Below are positions 9,773 through 19,648 of a stretch of DNA of 64,000 nucleotides, one piece after another. Source of the DNA: Sulfurimonas sp. RIFOXYD12_FULL_33_39. Its GTDB lineage: Bacteria > Campylobacterota > Campylobacteria > Campylobacterales > Sulfurimonadaceae. The notes beneath the pieces were generated by a model. The model did no database searches and was not told where the DNA came from. It was given only the letters and a program-made list of their open reading frames with translations. The stretch is from positions 62,001 through 126,000 of the forward strand of contig MICF01000007.1 in the NCBI GenBank assembly GCA_001829785.1. The letters run 5' to 3'. Position 1 is the stretch's first letter. Every line of letters starts with the position of its first letter. The translations under genes and the position numbers were made by a program.

Positions 9773-11098
9773 ATGAGATTCTTTGTAATAAAACTAATTG
9801 CACTGCTTATGTTTTTAACTTTAGGCAGTATTAATGCAAGTGAGCAGGGGGTTTCTGCCCAATCTTCTACTCATAAAGAAGAGACTTATAAAACTAGACC
9901 ATTTTCTGAAATGATAAGTGGATTTTTAGAATCTACCGGTATAAATGCTCTTGTTAATCCAAACCCTGATGAATTGGATTCTCATGGTAATAAAATGAGT
10001 GATTTTCATAAGTCTTGGGGTAGAGTAATAATGATTCTTGTTACATTTTTACTTTTTTATCTCGCAATTGCAAAAGGTTTTGAGCCTTTGCTTCTGCTGC
10101 CTATAGGTTTTGGTGGACTTTTGGCAAATATTCCAATTGCCAATATGGCTGGTCCAGACGGATTTTTAGGAATAATTTATCATATGGGATTGTCAAATCA
10201 ACTTTTTCCAATTTTAATTTTTATGGGTGTCGGTGCAATGACTGACTTTGGTCCATTGTTGTCAAATCCTAAAACAGCGCTTCTTGGCGGAGCTGCACAG
10301 TTTGGAATATTCGGAACATTGGTTGGAGCAGTTGCTCTTGCACAATATACGCCGTTTTTTGACTTTACTTTAAAACAGGCTTCTGCTATCTCTATCATAG
10401 GTGGAGCTGATGGTCCAACATCAATTTTTATAGCTACCCAACTTGCGCCCGAGCTTCTTGGTGCAATTGCAGTAGCTTCTTATTCATATATGGCAATGGT
10501 TCCGATTATTCAACCTCCAATTATGAAAGCGTTAACGAATGATGCCGAGAGAAGAATAAAAATGAGTACCATGAGACATGTATCTCGCTTAGAAAAGCTA
10601 GTTTTTCCAATTATGGTTCTAACTCTTGCTATTTTGGTTTTACCTGATGCTACGCCGCTGATTGGTGCGTTTATGTTTGGTAATTTTCTAAAAGAGAGCG
10701 GTGTGGTTGATAGACTTTCAGACACAATGCAAAATGCTCTTATCAATATAGTAACTATATTTTTAGGTTTAGCAGTAGGTTCTAAACTTGCATCTGACCA
10801 GTTTTTAGTCGCTGATACATTGGCTATTTTAGCACTTGGTATTATTGCATTTTCAGCCGGTACTGCCGCAGGTGTTATTATGGCAAAAATAATGAATATG
10901 TTTCCTGGTAATAAAATAAATCCATTAATTGGTTCAGCAGGAGTTTCTGCAGTTCCTATGGCTGCTCGTGTATCTAATAAAGTAGGTATGGAATACGATA
11001 GAAATAATATGCTTTTAATGCATGCTATGGGACCAAATGTTGCAGGTGTAATCGGTTCTGCAGTTGCTGCGGGTGTCCTTATTTCACTGTTTCAATAA
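9773..11098 (+). CDS. oadB: oxaloacetate decarboxylase beta subunit (sodium pump)
   Basis: 441-residue integral membrane protein. A signal-like first helix is followed by a periplasmic stretch rich in polar residues, then about nine transmembrane segments. The conserved region [19 protein letters not shown] contains the aspartate used for sodium transport, and the C-terminus [17 protein letters not shown] is family-typical. It decarboxylates carboxybiotin on OadA and exports Na+. It starts 4 bp after oadA. An N-terminal extension of about 80 residues precedes the usual OadB core. Confidence 0.94.
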   Translation: MRFFVIKLIALLMFLTLGSINASEQGVSAQSSTHKEETYKTRPFSEMISGFLESTGINALVNPNPDELDSHGNKMSDFHKSWGRVIMILVTFLLFYLAIAKGFEPLLLLPIGFGGLLANIPIANMAGPDGFLGIIYHMGLSNQLFPILIFMGVGAMTDFGPLLSNPKTALLGGAAQFGIFGTLVGAVALAQYTPFFDFTLKQASAISIIGGADGPTSIFIATQLAPELLGAIAVASYSYMAMVPIIQPPIMKALTNDAERRIKMSTMRHVSRLEKLVFPIMVLTLAILVLPDATPLIGAFMFGNFLKESGVVDRLSDTMQNALINIVTIFLGLAVGSKLASDQFLVADTLAILALGIIAFSAGTAAGVIMAKIMNMFPGNKINPLIGSAGVSAVPMAARVSNKVGMEYDRNNMLLMHAMGPNVAGVIGSAVAAGVLISLFQ

Positions 11099-11117
11099 AT
11101 TATATCTTTCTTACATG

Positions 11118-11142
11118 TTATATTCCCTTCTTGGGAATATAA
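11118..11142. terminator. bidirectional terminator between oadB and the convergent regulator
   Basis: Perfect stem TTATATTCCC / GGGAATATAA with a TTCTT loop, in the gap between two convergent genes. A/T-rich flanks on both sides fit termination from either direction. Confidence 0.6.
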
Positions 11143-11165
11143 ATTTAAATCTCTCTTAAAGTTAC

Positions 11166-12704
11166 TTATATGCTGTAATGGTTATCTATTTGTGAGTTAA
11201 TATCAATTGATTTAAATTCACGGATAAGCTCAATCTGGCGATGAGCTAAGTATTCTCTTAAATTATTTATATTTTTGTTATTAAGTTCATATAATAAAAC
11301 AATATTATAATCACGTTTATTTTCATCAATTCTATACACGGATGCTTCAATATTGCTAAAAGAGAGTGGTTTACCTTTTAATTTCAAGCTAATGAACATT
11401 TTGATTTTTGTGCCAATTTCTATTCCTGCGGGTAGGGCATTGATTTTTAGTTTTACTGACACTTCAGATATGTCCATAATATAAGTATCACCTGGAAATT
11501 TTATATTTTTATAATAAAGTGTAGATACATGGTTTGCATCAGGCTCTAAGCGAATATATTTTCTATCAGCCGCACTTCTTGATGCAAAAGAGATGTCATC
11601 AATAATTATAGTCTGATTATCAGAATCAACATTTTTAATAGATTTACATATAACATCTTTTGGGAATACTTCAGAAGTAACCGTCATTAGCTTTGCTAGA
11701 CGTATAATCTTTAGTTGAGTATTTACTGTTTTTAATGTAAAATTTTCATTATTAATATCCACAATAACGGCAGGATTGACTATAGTCAGTCCTTTATAAA
11801 AATTGTGTATTTTAACTTCGGAGGAGTTTTCTTTTATAACTCTTAATAGAGATAAAATAGACATTTTATCTTTGGATGTTGCATCATGTTTTGCTGCATC
11901 TAAATCAAAAAGGGCCATTAAATTTAATTCTGTAACATCGTCAAAAGAGAGTATATAATGTTTATCTCTTTCAGGTATTTCACGAAGCTTCAATATTAGA
12001 TGTCTTTTTTCACCCTTGTAATTTTCAATTTTAGTATGAAAGAGTCTGCCTGGGTTTTCTATTGCGGTATCTACCCATGTTGAAGATGGAGTTGAATATA
12101 AAAACTCTTTATGTTCAAGCAGTAATTTATCAATATTTTTGTATTCATCAATAAATTCATCCAGATTAGAAATGCCAAAAAATTCATTAAAACGTTTATT
12201 TACTAATATAAATTTATTATTGTGCATCATTATAACTATATTATTTTGATAATTAAAAATGTTTTGAAGCTGTGTTAAAAAAATATCACCATCTTCTTCT
12301 TTGTTGATAGATATCAGAGTGTCGTAAAGAGCATCCATAAGCTCAGGAATTTTTATAGGCTTATGTAAATAACGAAAAACAGATAGATTGATTGCCGTAT
12401 AAAGATCCTTTTTTTCATCATAAGCAGAAAGAATAATAACTTTACATTTTGGCTCAACGGCTTTAATCTTTTTCATCATCGTAAAGCCGTTAAGCTTTGG
12501 CATATTAATGTCTGTTATAACAATTTTTGGTCTATTTTTAATGTATTCCTTATAGCCCTCTTCACCGTCATGTGCTATATATACTTTTTCAAAAATTTTA
12601 CTTAAAAGAGTATGCATATTTTTTGAGAGACCTTCATTGTCCTCAACATACAAAATGCCAATTTCTTTTGAGAGGCTTTTTATTGCTTCTATTCGTTCAT
12701 TCAT
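11166..12704 (-). CDS. response regulator with REC, PAS-like and degenerate PilZ-like regions
   Basis: 512 residues. Residues 1-130 are a receiver domain (ILYVEDNE, phospho-Asp in ITDINMPKLNG, switch ILSAYDE, lysine in LHKPIK). Residues of about 150-260 resemble a PAS fold (NNKFILVNKRFNEFFG). The C-terminal ~120 residues resemble PilZ: RKYIRL gives the RxxxR element and DISEVSVKL replaces the D/NxSxxG element, without its glycine, so c-di-GMP binding is uncertain. It lies 24 bp after cheV on the same strand and is probably in its operon. Output is unknown. Confidence 0.85.
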   Translation of the reverse strand: MNERIEAIKSLSKEIGILYVEDNEGLSKNMHTLLSKIFEKVYIAHDGEEGYKEYIKNRPKIVITDINMPKLNGFTMMKKIKAVEPKCKVIILSAYDEKKDLYTAINLSVFRYLHKPIKIPELMDALYDTLISINKEEDGDIFLTQLQNIFNYQNNIVIMMHNNKFILVNKRFNEFFGISNLDEFIDEYKNIDKLLLEHKEFLYSTPSSTWVDTAIENPGRLFHTKIENYKGEKRHLILKLREIPERDKHYILSFDDVTELNLMALFDLDAAKHDATSKDKMSILSLLRVIKENSSEVKIHNFYKGLTIVNPAVIVDINNENFTLKTVNTQLKIIRLAKLMTVTSEVFPKDVICKSIKNVDSDNQTIIIDDISFASRSAADRKYIRLEPDANHVSTLYYKNIKFPGDTYIMDISEVSVKLKINALPAGIEIGTKIKMFISLKLKGKPLSFSNIEASVYRIDENKRDYNIVLLYELNNKNINNLREYLAHRQIELIREFKSIDINSQIDNHYSI

Positions 12705-12728
12705 ACTATTGTTTTATTTTAAAGTATT

Positions 12729-13670
12729 TTAAGCGTTCATAATTTCTATAATTAAAGGAATTATATTTTGACTCTTTGTTTTGGCTATAAATCCGTCTGC
12801 TCCTAGAACTTCAGCTTCTCTTTTATTGTTTTGGCCTGTCATAGAGCTATTTACTATTATAGGTATATTTTTTGTCTTTAAATTATTTTTTAAGATTTTA
12901 ACAACGGTAAAACCTGACATTTCAGGCATCTCAATATCAGTAATGATTGCAGGTATATTTGAGCAACTATCACCTAGCGACTCTACATAATCTATAAGTT
13001 GTTTTCCGTTCTCAAATATTTTTATAGATAAATTTGCATTATCAAAAATTTGTTTTAAATGTTTTTGTGCAGTTTTTGAATCTTCAGCAATTAGTACTGT
13101 TCCGTTTTTTAATTTACTAGGTATTACTATATCTTTTAAATTAGCTTGTGATTCAAGTATATTTACCATAGCATGAGGAATAACGTCTGCAAGCAACTTT
13201 TCATAATCTAAAACAAGACAAAGACTTCCATCTTCAAGTCTAGTATCGTTAATAACAACGTTGCTATCTCCGACTCTATAGCTATCTGGGGCATGCATCT
13301 CATTCCAATTTTTCTTTACTACTCTAAAAGCAGACATAATTCTAAGACCTATTGTAACACCGTTAAAATCACAAACAAGAATATTTGATTTTTTAATCTC
13401 TTCTTTTGTTAACGTCACTCCAAGCCATAATGGAAGATTGAGTATAGGAATTTGCATTCCGCGAAGAACTATAGTACCTTCAAGCATGTTATGTGAAGAT
13501 GGTATCTGAGTCATAAAATGGTTTTTTGATTCTACGACCTCACGTGTTTTAAAAACATTAATAGCATAATAAGCAGAATCAGTTTTATTACTAATTCTAA
13601 ATACTAGAAGCTGCACCTCATTGTTCTTTGCTAAATTTGTAGCGGCATCAACTTTATCTAAGACAGACAT
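12729..13670 (-). CDS. cheV: chemotaxis coupling protein CheV
   Basis: 313 residues: a CheW domain (about 1-165, with the VVESKNHFMTQIPSS and GTIVLRGMQIPILNL elements) fused to a receiver domain (about 185-313) with acidic pair AED, phospho-Asp in ITDIEMPEMSG and lysine in AKTKS. CheV links chemoreceptors to CheA and is tuned by phosphorylation; Campylobacterota commonly use it. It is followed by the REC/PilZ-like gene. No sigma-54 or sigma-28 site was recognised upstream. Confidence 0.93.
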   Translation of the reverse strand: MSVLDKVDAATNLAKNNEVQLLVFRISNKTDSAYYAINVFKTREVVESKNHFMTQIPSSHNMLEGTIVLRGMQIPILNLPLWLGVTLTKEEIKKSNILVCDFNGVTIGLRIMSAFRVVKKNWNEMHAPDSYRVGDSNVVINDTRLEDGSLCLVLDYEKLLADVIPHAMVNILESQANLKDIVIPSKLKNGTVLIAEDSKTAQKHLKQIFDNANLSIKIFENGKQLIDYVESLGDSCSNIPAIITDIEMPEMSGFTVVKILKNNLKTKNIPIIVNSSMTGQNNKREAEVLGADGFIAKTKSQNIIPLIIEIMNA

Positions 13671-13797
13671 TTCAACCCTTTAATGAATACTTGCTTAATG
13701 GTACCAAAAATATAATGAATTATGATTGAATGTTAATAATGAAATGGTAAAATATCCATAATTATAAATAAGGGAAACCTTAGTGAGGGTGTTATTA

Positions 13798-14595
13798 ATG
13801 AAAGTTATTGCAATTATTTTGCTGATGTTTAGTTTTTCGTATGCCAAAGTGTATTATGCCAAGGTGGAGCCGATTGAAGTAAGAAGCATATCCTCTAATG
13901 TTTCAGGGTTGGTGGTTTATGCAAATGAAAATCTTATAGGCAAGAAGCTTTCATTGGAACCTTATATACAAATAGATTCAGAAGTAGATGAAAAAGACCT
14001 TGTTTTGACAAAAGAGAAGTTAGTATATCTTGAAAATACTATAGAAACTAATCAAGCTATTTTAATTAATTTAGAAGATTCACTAGCTAAAAAAAGAGAA
14101 AACTATAAAAAAATAGAGCCTCTGAAATTTAAATCATCTGTTGAAAAAGATAGGGAATTTTATGATTTGATAACAAGTGAAAACTTATATCTAAATACAA
14201 AAAAAGAGGTACAAAGTTTAAAAATTCAAATAGCAGATTTAAAGTTAAGAAAAATTCAGCTTGAGAGAAGTATAAAAGATAAAAATATAGTAGCACAAAA
14301 TTTTGTTCTTTATGAAATGCTTGTAAAACCCGGTCAAGTAGTAGGTGTTTCAACTCCTTTGGCTAAAGTAGCAGATACGTCTAAAGCATTGCTTACGGTA
14401 TATTTAGATGAACCGGATGTTGTTAATGCTAAGAAAAGTATTATTTATATAGACGGCGAGAAAACTTTATATCAAGTTTCAAGAGTTTTAAATATTGCTG
14501 ATGGTAAAAATATATCAAAATATATGGCTCAAATAATTATAGATTCTCCAGCGCTTTTCTCAAAACTTGTTAAGGTAGAGCTAAAGAATGAGTAA
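13798..14595 (+). CDS. periplasmic adaptor (HlyD/membrane fusion-like) protein
   Basis: 265 residues. A signal peptide (KVIAIILLMFSFSYA) is followed by a short biotinyl-lipoyl-like half motif (SGLVVYANENLIGKKLS), a long coiled coil (about residues 60-165), and the second half motif (LVKPGQVVGVSTPLAKVAD) with a barrel domain. This is the adaptor architecture of TolC-dependent export. A GTG at 13783 with AGGG upstream is an alternative start. It is first in an overlapping run that includes a TolC-like gene at 17459, but no inner membrane pump gene is present. Confidence 0.8.
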   Translation: MKVIAIILLMFSFSYAKVYYAKVEPIEVRSISSNVSGLVVYANENLIGKKLSLEPYIQIDSEVDEKDLVLTKEKLVYLENTIETNQAILINLEDSLAKKRENYKKIEPLKFKSSVEKDREFYDLITSENLYLNTKKEVQSLKIQIADLKLRKIQLERSIKDKNIVAQNFVLYEMLVKPGQVVGVSTPLAKVADTSKALLTVYLDEPDVVNAKKSIIYIDGEKTLYQVSRVLNIADGKNISKYMAQIIIDSPALFSKLVKVELKNE

Positions 14596-16321
14596 TATTA
14601 CGGCATGTCCGCTAGACTGTTATGATGCATGTGAAGTAGTTTTTCAAGACGGAGTGTTAAAAGGTTTAAAAAGCGGATATACAAACGGTTTTTTATGTCC
14701 GCATTTAAACCATTATGAAAAATTTTTATCTATACAAAAACCGAGATACAAAGGTAATGAGATAAGTATTGAAGAAGCTCTTCTAATACTAAAGGAGATG
14801 ATATACTCATGCAATAAAAATGAGGTATTACATTATAGAGGAAGCGGAAATTTTGCTTTGATGCAAGAGGTGACCGACCATTTTTTTGCTTTATACGGTG
14901 CTTTTTTAACTGATGGGACTTTATGCGACGGTGCAGGTGAAGCCGGAATAATACAGGGTAGAGGCAGTAATAAAAATATGCCTATAACCGAGGTTGAAAA
15001 ATCAGATGTAGTAATATTTTGGGGTAGAAATCCGCATACTACATCTAGTCATATTTTACCGCTTATAAAAGATAAAACTATTATTGTTATAGACCCTATT
15101 AAAACAAAAATAGCTAAAATCGCAGATGTTCATATCCAATTAAAACCGCATACGGATATTTTTTTAGCCATGATGCTTAGTCGCTTCTTGCATATTGAAA
15201 ATGGTTGTGATTTGGATTTTTTAAAATCACATGCAAGTGAATTTGAGGATTATTATGAACTTACGCAAGGCATAAGAATAAAGGCAATTCTTGAACATAT
15301 GGATGTGTCTTTGGGTCAAATCGGAGATGTTCTTAGGTTGGTAAAAGATAAAAAAGTTGCAATTGTATGCGGTGTCGGAATTCAGAAATATAGTGACGGA
15401 GCAGACGTTATGAGAGCAATAGATGCCTTTGCGGCCATGCTTGGTCTTTTTGGGAAAGAGGGGTGCGGTGTCAGTTATCTTGGTTCATCAAGAGAAAATA
15501 TCACTTCGCCTTTTAATAAAAATGCCACAAGGGTATCTAAAGTCAATACTGAGTTTAGCGACTATAAGACAGTTTTTATTCAAGGTTCAAATCCTATTGC
15601 GCAAATGCCTGATTCATTAAGGGTTAGAAAATCTATTTCACATGTACAAAACGTAGTTTATTTTGGGTTATACGAGAACGAAACAAGCGAAATAGCAGAT
15701 TTAGTTATACCTGCAAAAAGCTTTTTGTATAAAAATGACGTAAGAACTTCATATTCTCACAATAAGATGTCGTTTATGCCAAAAGTTGCCGATAGTGATG
15801 CGGGAATAAGCGAGTATGATTTAAGTGCTTATCTGTGTAAAGAATTTGGAGTTGATATTGAAAGTGAAGAGTTTTATATAAAGCATTTTAAAAATTTTGC
15901 AATCCAGAAAATTGACGGCTCATGGTATGTTGAAGGCAGAGATGATGTACCTTATAAAGAATGTTTTGACACAAAAACAAAAGAGTTTGTTTTTTTAGAT
16001 GAACTAGACTCAAAGATAGACGAAGATGATGGCTTTTATCTTATTACATGTAAGAGTCAAACAAGCCTAAACTCTCAGTTTAACCGCCAAGAGCATGTTT
16101 TTCTTAACAGCTCTTTAGGCTTTAATGAAGATGAGATAGTTAGTATTGTTTCTGTTAATGGGAGTGTTGAGTTGAGAGTTAAACATAACGATAATCTGCG
16201 TAATGATTGTATTTTGATTTATAGCGGTACAAAAGGCGTAAATAATTTAACGACTTCAAAGCACTCATTAAGCTCAAAGAGTGCAATATTTCAAGAAAAC
16301 AAGGTAGAAATTAAGAGATGA
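14588..16321 (+). CDS. molybdopterin-dependent oxidoreductase (DMSO reductase family)
   Basis: 577 residues. The N-terminal cysteine cluster CPLDCYDAC plus a fourth Cys about 27 residues later (FLCPHL) fits a [4Fe-4S] site. DGAGEAGI, WGRNPHTTSSHI and FIQGSNPIAQMPDS are molybdopterin-binding segments, and a C-terminal dinucleotide-binding region begins near YLITCKSQ. No Tat signal is seen, so it is predicted to be cytoplasmic. The substrate is unknown. It overlaps the adaptor gene by 8 bp and argD by 4 bp (ATGA), which implies translational coupling. It is shorter than most family members. Confidence 0.85.
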   Translation: MSNITACPLDCYDACEVVFQDGVLKGLKSGYTNGFLCPHLNHYEKFLSIQKPRYKGNEISIEEALLILKEMIYSCNKNEVLHYRGSGNFALMQEVTDHFFALYGAFLTDGTLCDGAGEAGIIQGRGSNKNMPITEVEKSDVVIFWGRNPHTTSSHILPLIKDKTIIVIDPIKTKIAKIADVHIQLKPHTDIFLAMMLSRFLHIENGCDLDFLKSHASEFEDYYELTQGIRIKAILEHMDVSLGQIGDVLRLVKDKKVAIVCGVGIQKYSDGADVMRAIDAFAAMLGLFGKEGCGVSYLGSSRENITSPFNKNATRVSKVNTEFSDYKTVFIQGSNPIAQMPDSLRVRKSISHVQNVVYFGLYENETSEIADLVIPAKSFLYKNDVRTSYSHNKMSFMPKVADSDAGISEYDLSAYLCKEFGVDIESEEFYIKHFKNFAIQKIDGSWYVEGRDDVPYKECFDTKTKEFVFLDELDSKIDEDDGFYLITCKSQTSLNSQFNRQEHVFLNSSLGFNEDEIVSIVSVNGSVELRVKHNDNLRNDCILIYSGTKGVNNLTTSKHSLSSKSAIFQENKVEIKR

Positions 16322-17502
16322 ATAATATAGTTGATTTAGATAAAAAATATGTTTTGCCGACCTATGCAAGAGCCGACGTTGAATTTGTAAGCGGAAATAA
16401 CGCAAGACTGGTTGATGCAGAAGGTAAAAATTATATTGATTTTGCTTCCGGTATAGCTGTTGTTAGTGTCGGACATGCAAACAAACGAGTAAATGATGCT
16501 ATTTGTAAACAGCTCTCAAACATAACGCATACATCAAATCTTTACTACATAGCCCCTCAAGCACGAGCGGCACAAAAAATCGTTGAAGCAAGCGGATACG
16601 ATATGATGTGTTTTTTTGGAAACAGCGGAGCAGAAGCAAACGAGGGAGCTATAAAGATAGCTAGAAAATTCGGCGAAAAAGACGGAGAGGTAAAAAGATA
16701 TAAAGTCATAACTCTTCAACACTCTTTTCACGGAAGAACAATTACGACCGTAAAGGCAACAGGTCAAGAGAAAATGCATAACTACTTTGGACCGTATCCT
16801 GACGGATTTGTTTATGCAGATAATATAAATCATGTAGAATCTCTGGTTGATGAGCATACATGTGCTGTTATGATAGAGCTTGTTCAAGGTGAGGGCGGAG
16901 TTCAGCCTCTTGATAAAGATGATGTTCAGAAGCTGGCAAAATTTTTAAAATCAAAAAATGTTCTTTTAATTATCGATGAAGTTCAAACGGGAGTCTATAG
17001 AACAGGAAAGTTTTTAGCATCAAACTATTATGGTATCGAGCCTGATGTCGTAACGCTTGCAAAAGGGCTTGGCGGCGGAGTTCCAATAGGTGTTGTTATG
17101 ACAACTCTAAAAGATGTTTTTAGTGCGGGAGATCATGGTTCTACGTTTGGCGGAAATTTTTTAAGTACGACGGCTGCATGTGAGGTAGTTGATATTTTAA
17201 ATGAGATGAATGAAAGCGGCGAACTTCAAAACGGTATAGACTATTTTGATAGTGAATTGGAGAAGTTTTACACTGCTCATAAAGATATTTTTACGTCAAA
17301 AGTCGGTATTGGAATGATGTGCGGTCTTCGCGCAAAAGATGCTGATACGCTTACAAAAGTTATCTCAAATGCAAGAGAAGAGGGAGTTATAGTTTTAAAA
17401 GCAGGGCGTGATACGCTTAGACTTTTACCTGCCTTAACAATTACGAAAGAGGAAATAGATGAAGGTTTTAAATCCCTTAATCGTGCTGTCTCTTCTTTGT
17501 AG
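16318..17502 (+). CDS. argD: acetylornithine aminotransferase
   Basis: 394 residues, class III PLP aminotransferase of arginine synthesis, converting N-acetylglutamate semialdehyde to N-acetylornithine. It shows NSGAEANEGAIKIARK, the Asp motif IIDEVQTGVYRTG and the PLP lysine segment TLAKGLGGGVPIG. Length and motifs are normal. The start overlaps the molybdoenzyme stop (ATGA), and the end overlaps the TolC-like gene by 44 bp in another frame. Related aminotransferases (AstC, GabT) are less likely given the close ArgD pattern. Confidence 0.93.
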   Translation: MNNIVDLDKKYVLPTYARADVEFVSGNNARLVDAEGKNYIDFASGIAVVSVGHANKRVNDAICKQLSNITHTSNLYYIAPQARAAQKIVEASGYDMMCFFGNSGAEANEGAIKIARKFGEKDGEVKRYKVITLQHSFHGRTITTVKATGQEKMHNYFGPYPDGFVYADNINHVESLVDEHTCAVMIELVQGEGGVQPLDKDDVQKLAKFLKSKNVLLIIDEVQTGVYRTGKFLASNYYGIEPDVVTLAKGLGGGVPIGVVMTTLKDVFSAGDHGSTFGGNFLSTTAACEVVDILNEMNESGELQNGIDYFDSELEKFYTAHKDIFTSKVGIGMMCGLRAKDADTLTKVISNAREEGVIVLKAGRDTLRLLPALTITKEEIDEGFKSLNRAVSSL

Positions 17503-18661
17503 TTCGCTACTACTTTCAGATGAAAAGTTAGATAGTTATATCTCAACAAACAAAAAAGAGCAGTTTGATTATGATTATAAAAAAAATGAAGCCGAGAGTT
17601 CAAAACTTCGTGATTCGTGGATTGCTCCTTTAAATTTAAACTACGGATATACAAAAAGCGACCCTTATGGAAGTGAACAGACAGCAGAGAGTGCTGCTAT
17701 AAGAATGGATCAGCCGATTTTTCAAAGCGGCGGAATTTATTATGGCATTAAATTTGCACAGGCATCTAAAGTTTATGCCAACTATTCGATTGACGTTGTT
17801 AAAAGAAAGTTGGTAAAAGATGCAATTTCACTTTTGATGCAGATTAAACAGATGAATCTTAAAATAAGCAAACAAAATTTAGTAATTAAAAACTCTGAGA
17901 TTAACCTTGCACAAAAGAAAGAGGACTACTTAAACGGACAATTGGATTCAGGTTTTTTAAATAGTGCAATTATAGATAGAAATGTTGTTGTACAAGCGCT
18001 TTATGATATACAGACAAATAAAGAGAGGCTTATTTCAAAATTTCATGTTATTAGTGATATTGATTATGAGAGTGCATTTATACCGAATCTAAAACTTTTA
18101 ACAAAAGAGCAGTTCTTATCTAATAATATAGTTATTAGCTTATCAGATAGCGAGTTAAATAAAAACAGATATGCAGCTGATGTAACCGTTGCAAAATATC
18201 TTCCAAAAGTTAATTTTGTTTCAGGATACAATTGGAGCAAAAGCAATAGTCCGTTTCAGTTTGGCTCAAATGAAAAAAACTATTATGATTTTGGATTTAA
18301 AGCTACAATGCCGTTTGATATAAATACATTTAGAGATGTAGAATCATCAAAAATAAGCTATTTGAAGTCTGAGCTTATGATTGAAGATAAAAAAAGAGAA
18401 CAGATAGCTATTTTTGAACAAGTCATGCAAAATATAGAAAACTTTGAGAAAAAAAAGCAGCTTAGTGTTGAAAACCTAGAGTTGTATGAGATGTTATTAT
18501 CAGATACACAACAGCTATATTCTGCAGGATATAAAACTAAGTATGATGTTGAGTTGTTGAAAAATTCCGTTGAAATTCAAAAAAGTGATATAAATATTTA
18601 TGAGATAGATAAACAACTTGAACTGTTAACTCTGTATGAAATGTATAAAGATGAACTTTAG
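17459..18661 (+). CDS. TolC-family outer membrane efflux protein
   Basis: 400 residues. The signal peptide VLNPLIVLSLLCSSLLLS is followed by the long amphipathic helices and short beta segments typical of TolC proteins (for example SAAIRMDQPIFQSGGIYYGI and DFGFKATMPFDI). The start lies 44 bp inside argD and is supported by the intact signal peptide. It probably forms the outer membrane channel for the adaptor at 13798, although the two are separated by two metabolic genes. The export substrate is unknown. Confidence 0.82.
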   Translation: MKVLNPLIVLSLLCSSLLLSDEKLDSYISTNKKEQFDYDYKKNEAESSKLRDSWIAPLNLNYGYTKSDPYGSEQTAESAAIRMDQPIFQSGGIYYGIKFAQASKVYANYSIDVVKRKLVKDAISLLMQIKQMNLKISKQNLVIKNSEINLAQKKEDYLNGQLDSGFLNSAIIDRNVVVQALYDIQTNKERLISKFHVISDIDYESAFIPNLKLLTKEQFLSNNIVISLSDSELNKNRYAADVTVAKYLPKVNFVSGYNWSKSNSPFQFGSNEKNYYDFGFKATMPFDINTFRDVESSKISYLKSELMIEDKKREQIAIFEQVMQNIENFEKKKQLSVENLELYEMLLSDTQQLYSAGYKTKYDVELLKNSVEIQKSDINIYEIDKQLELLTLYEMYKDEL

Positions 18662-19640
18662 CGAGTATATGAGTGAGTGGCTATATGGCAAAAACGGTTA
18701 TTATACTACTTATAAAAATATAGGAAAAGAGGGCGATTTTTATACCTCTGTAAGTACCAGTAAGTTTTTCGGCGGAACAATTGCCAAGCATATTATCTCA
18801 TTGGTTGATGAAGGTTTCTTATCACATGACGGTGTTGTATGCGAAATAGGTGCTCATCACGGATACTTCTTAGCCGACGTTATAGAGTTTATATATACTC
18901 TTAGACCTGCGCTGCTTTCTACTTTAAAGTTTGTAATAATTGAGAGATTTGATTCGCTTCAAGAGTTTCAAAAGAACTATTTTAAAGAGAGTTTTGGCGA
19001 TGCCGTATCTCTAACGCACTATAAATCACTTGATGAGTTAAGATGTGAAAATGCTTTTTTTATAGCAAATGAGATATTTGATGCATTCCCTTGCGAACTT
19101 TATTATAAGGGCAAAACAGCGAGAGTTGAAGGGCATACGATTGAGTTTGATGTAGAAAACGAATCGGTTAAAAATAAAGCTGATAAATATCATAAAGACA
19201 GAGGTGAAATTGCCGTCGGATATGAGGAGTTTGCTTTAAGCATGGCTTCTACATGTAATAAGTTTGAGTTTATGAGTTTTGACTATGGAGAGATGCTCTC
19301 TCGACCTGATTTTTCTATAAGAGTTTATGCAAAACATGAAGTTATTCCTTTTTTTGATGAAAATATTAAAAGAGATGAGCTGTTTTCAAAGTCTGATATT
19401 ACCTATGATGTTACATTTGAACATGTAAAAGATGCATTTATTCAAGCCGGAGTAGAATTTATAGAGCTTAAAGCTCAGATGAGTGCGCTTGTAAATATGG
19501 GAATCTTAGAGTTATTAGAAATACTGAAACAACATGTACAAGAAAATATTTATAAACAAGAGCTTGAAAAGGTAAAAATATTAATACTGCCTAACTTTTT
19601 AGGCGAACGTTTTAAAATGATAAGATTTAGAAAAAATTAA
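18651..19640 (+). CDS. MidA/NDUFAF7-like SAM-dependent methyltransferase
   Basis: About 329 residues. The N-terminus NFSEYMSEWLYGKNGYYTT and GDFYTSVSTSKFFGG match the MidA family (COG1565), and the SAM-binding region is VCEIGAHHGYFLADV, followed by NEIFDAFPC. In eukaryotes the homologue methylates an arginine of complex I NDUFS2; a similar role here is only inference. An ATG at 18636 is also possible; 18651 gives the family-like N-terminus. Either start overlaps the TolC-like gene. It is last in the run that starts at 13.8 kb. Confidence 0.85.
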   Translation: MNFSEYMSEWLYGKNGYYTTYKNIGKEGDFYTSVSTSKFFGGTIAKHIISLVDEGFLSHDGVVCEIGAHHGYFLADVIEFIYTLRPALLSTLKFVIIERFDSLQEFQKNYFKESFGDAVSLTHYKSLDELRCENAFFIANEIFDAFPCELYYKGKTARVEGHTIEFDVENESVKNKADKYHKDRGEIAVGYEEFALSMASTCNKFEFMSFDYGEMLSRPDFSIRVYAKHEVIPFFDENIKRDELFSKSDITYDVTFEHVKDAFIQAGVEFIELKAQMSALVNMGILELLEILKQHVQENIYKQELEKVKILILPNFLGERFKMIRFRKN

Positions 19641-19648
19641 TATTTTTA

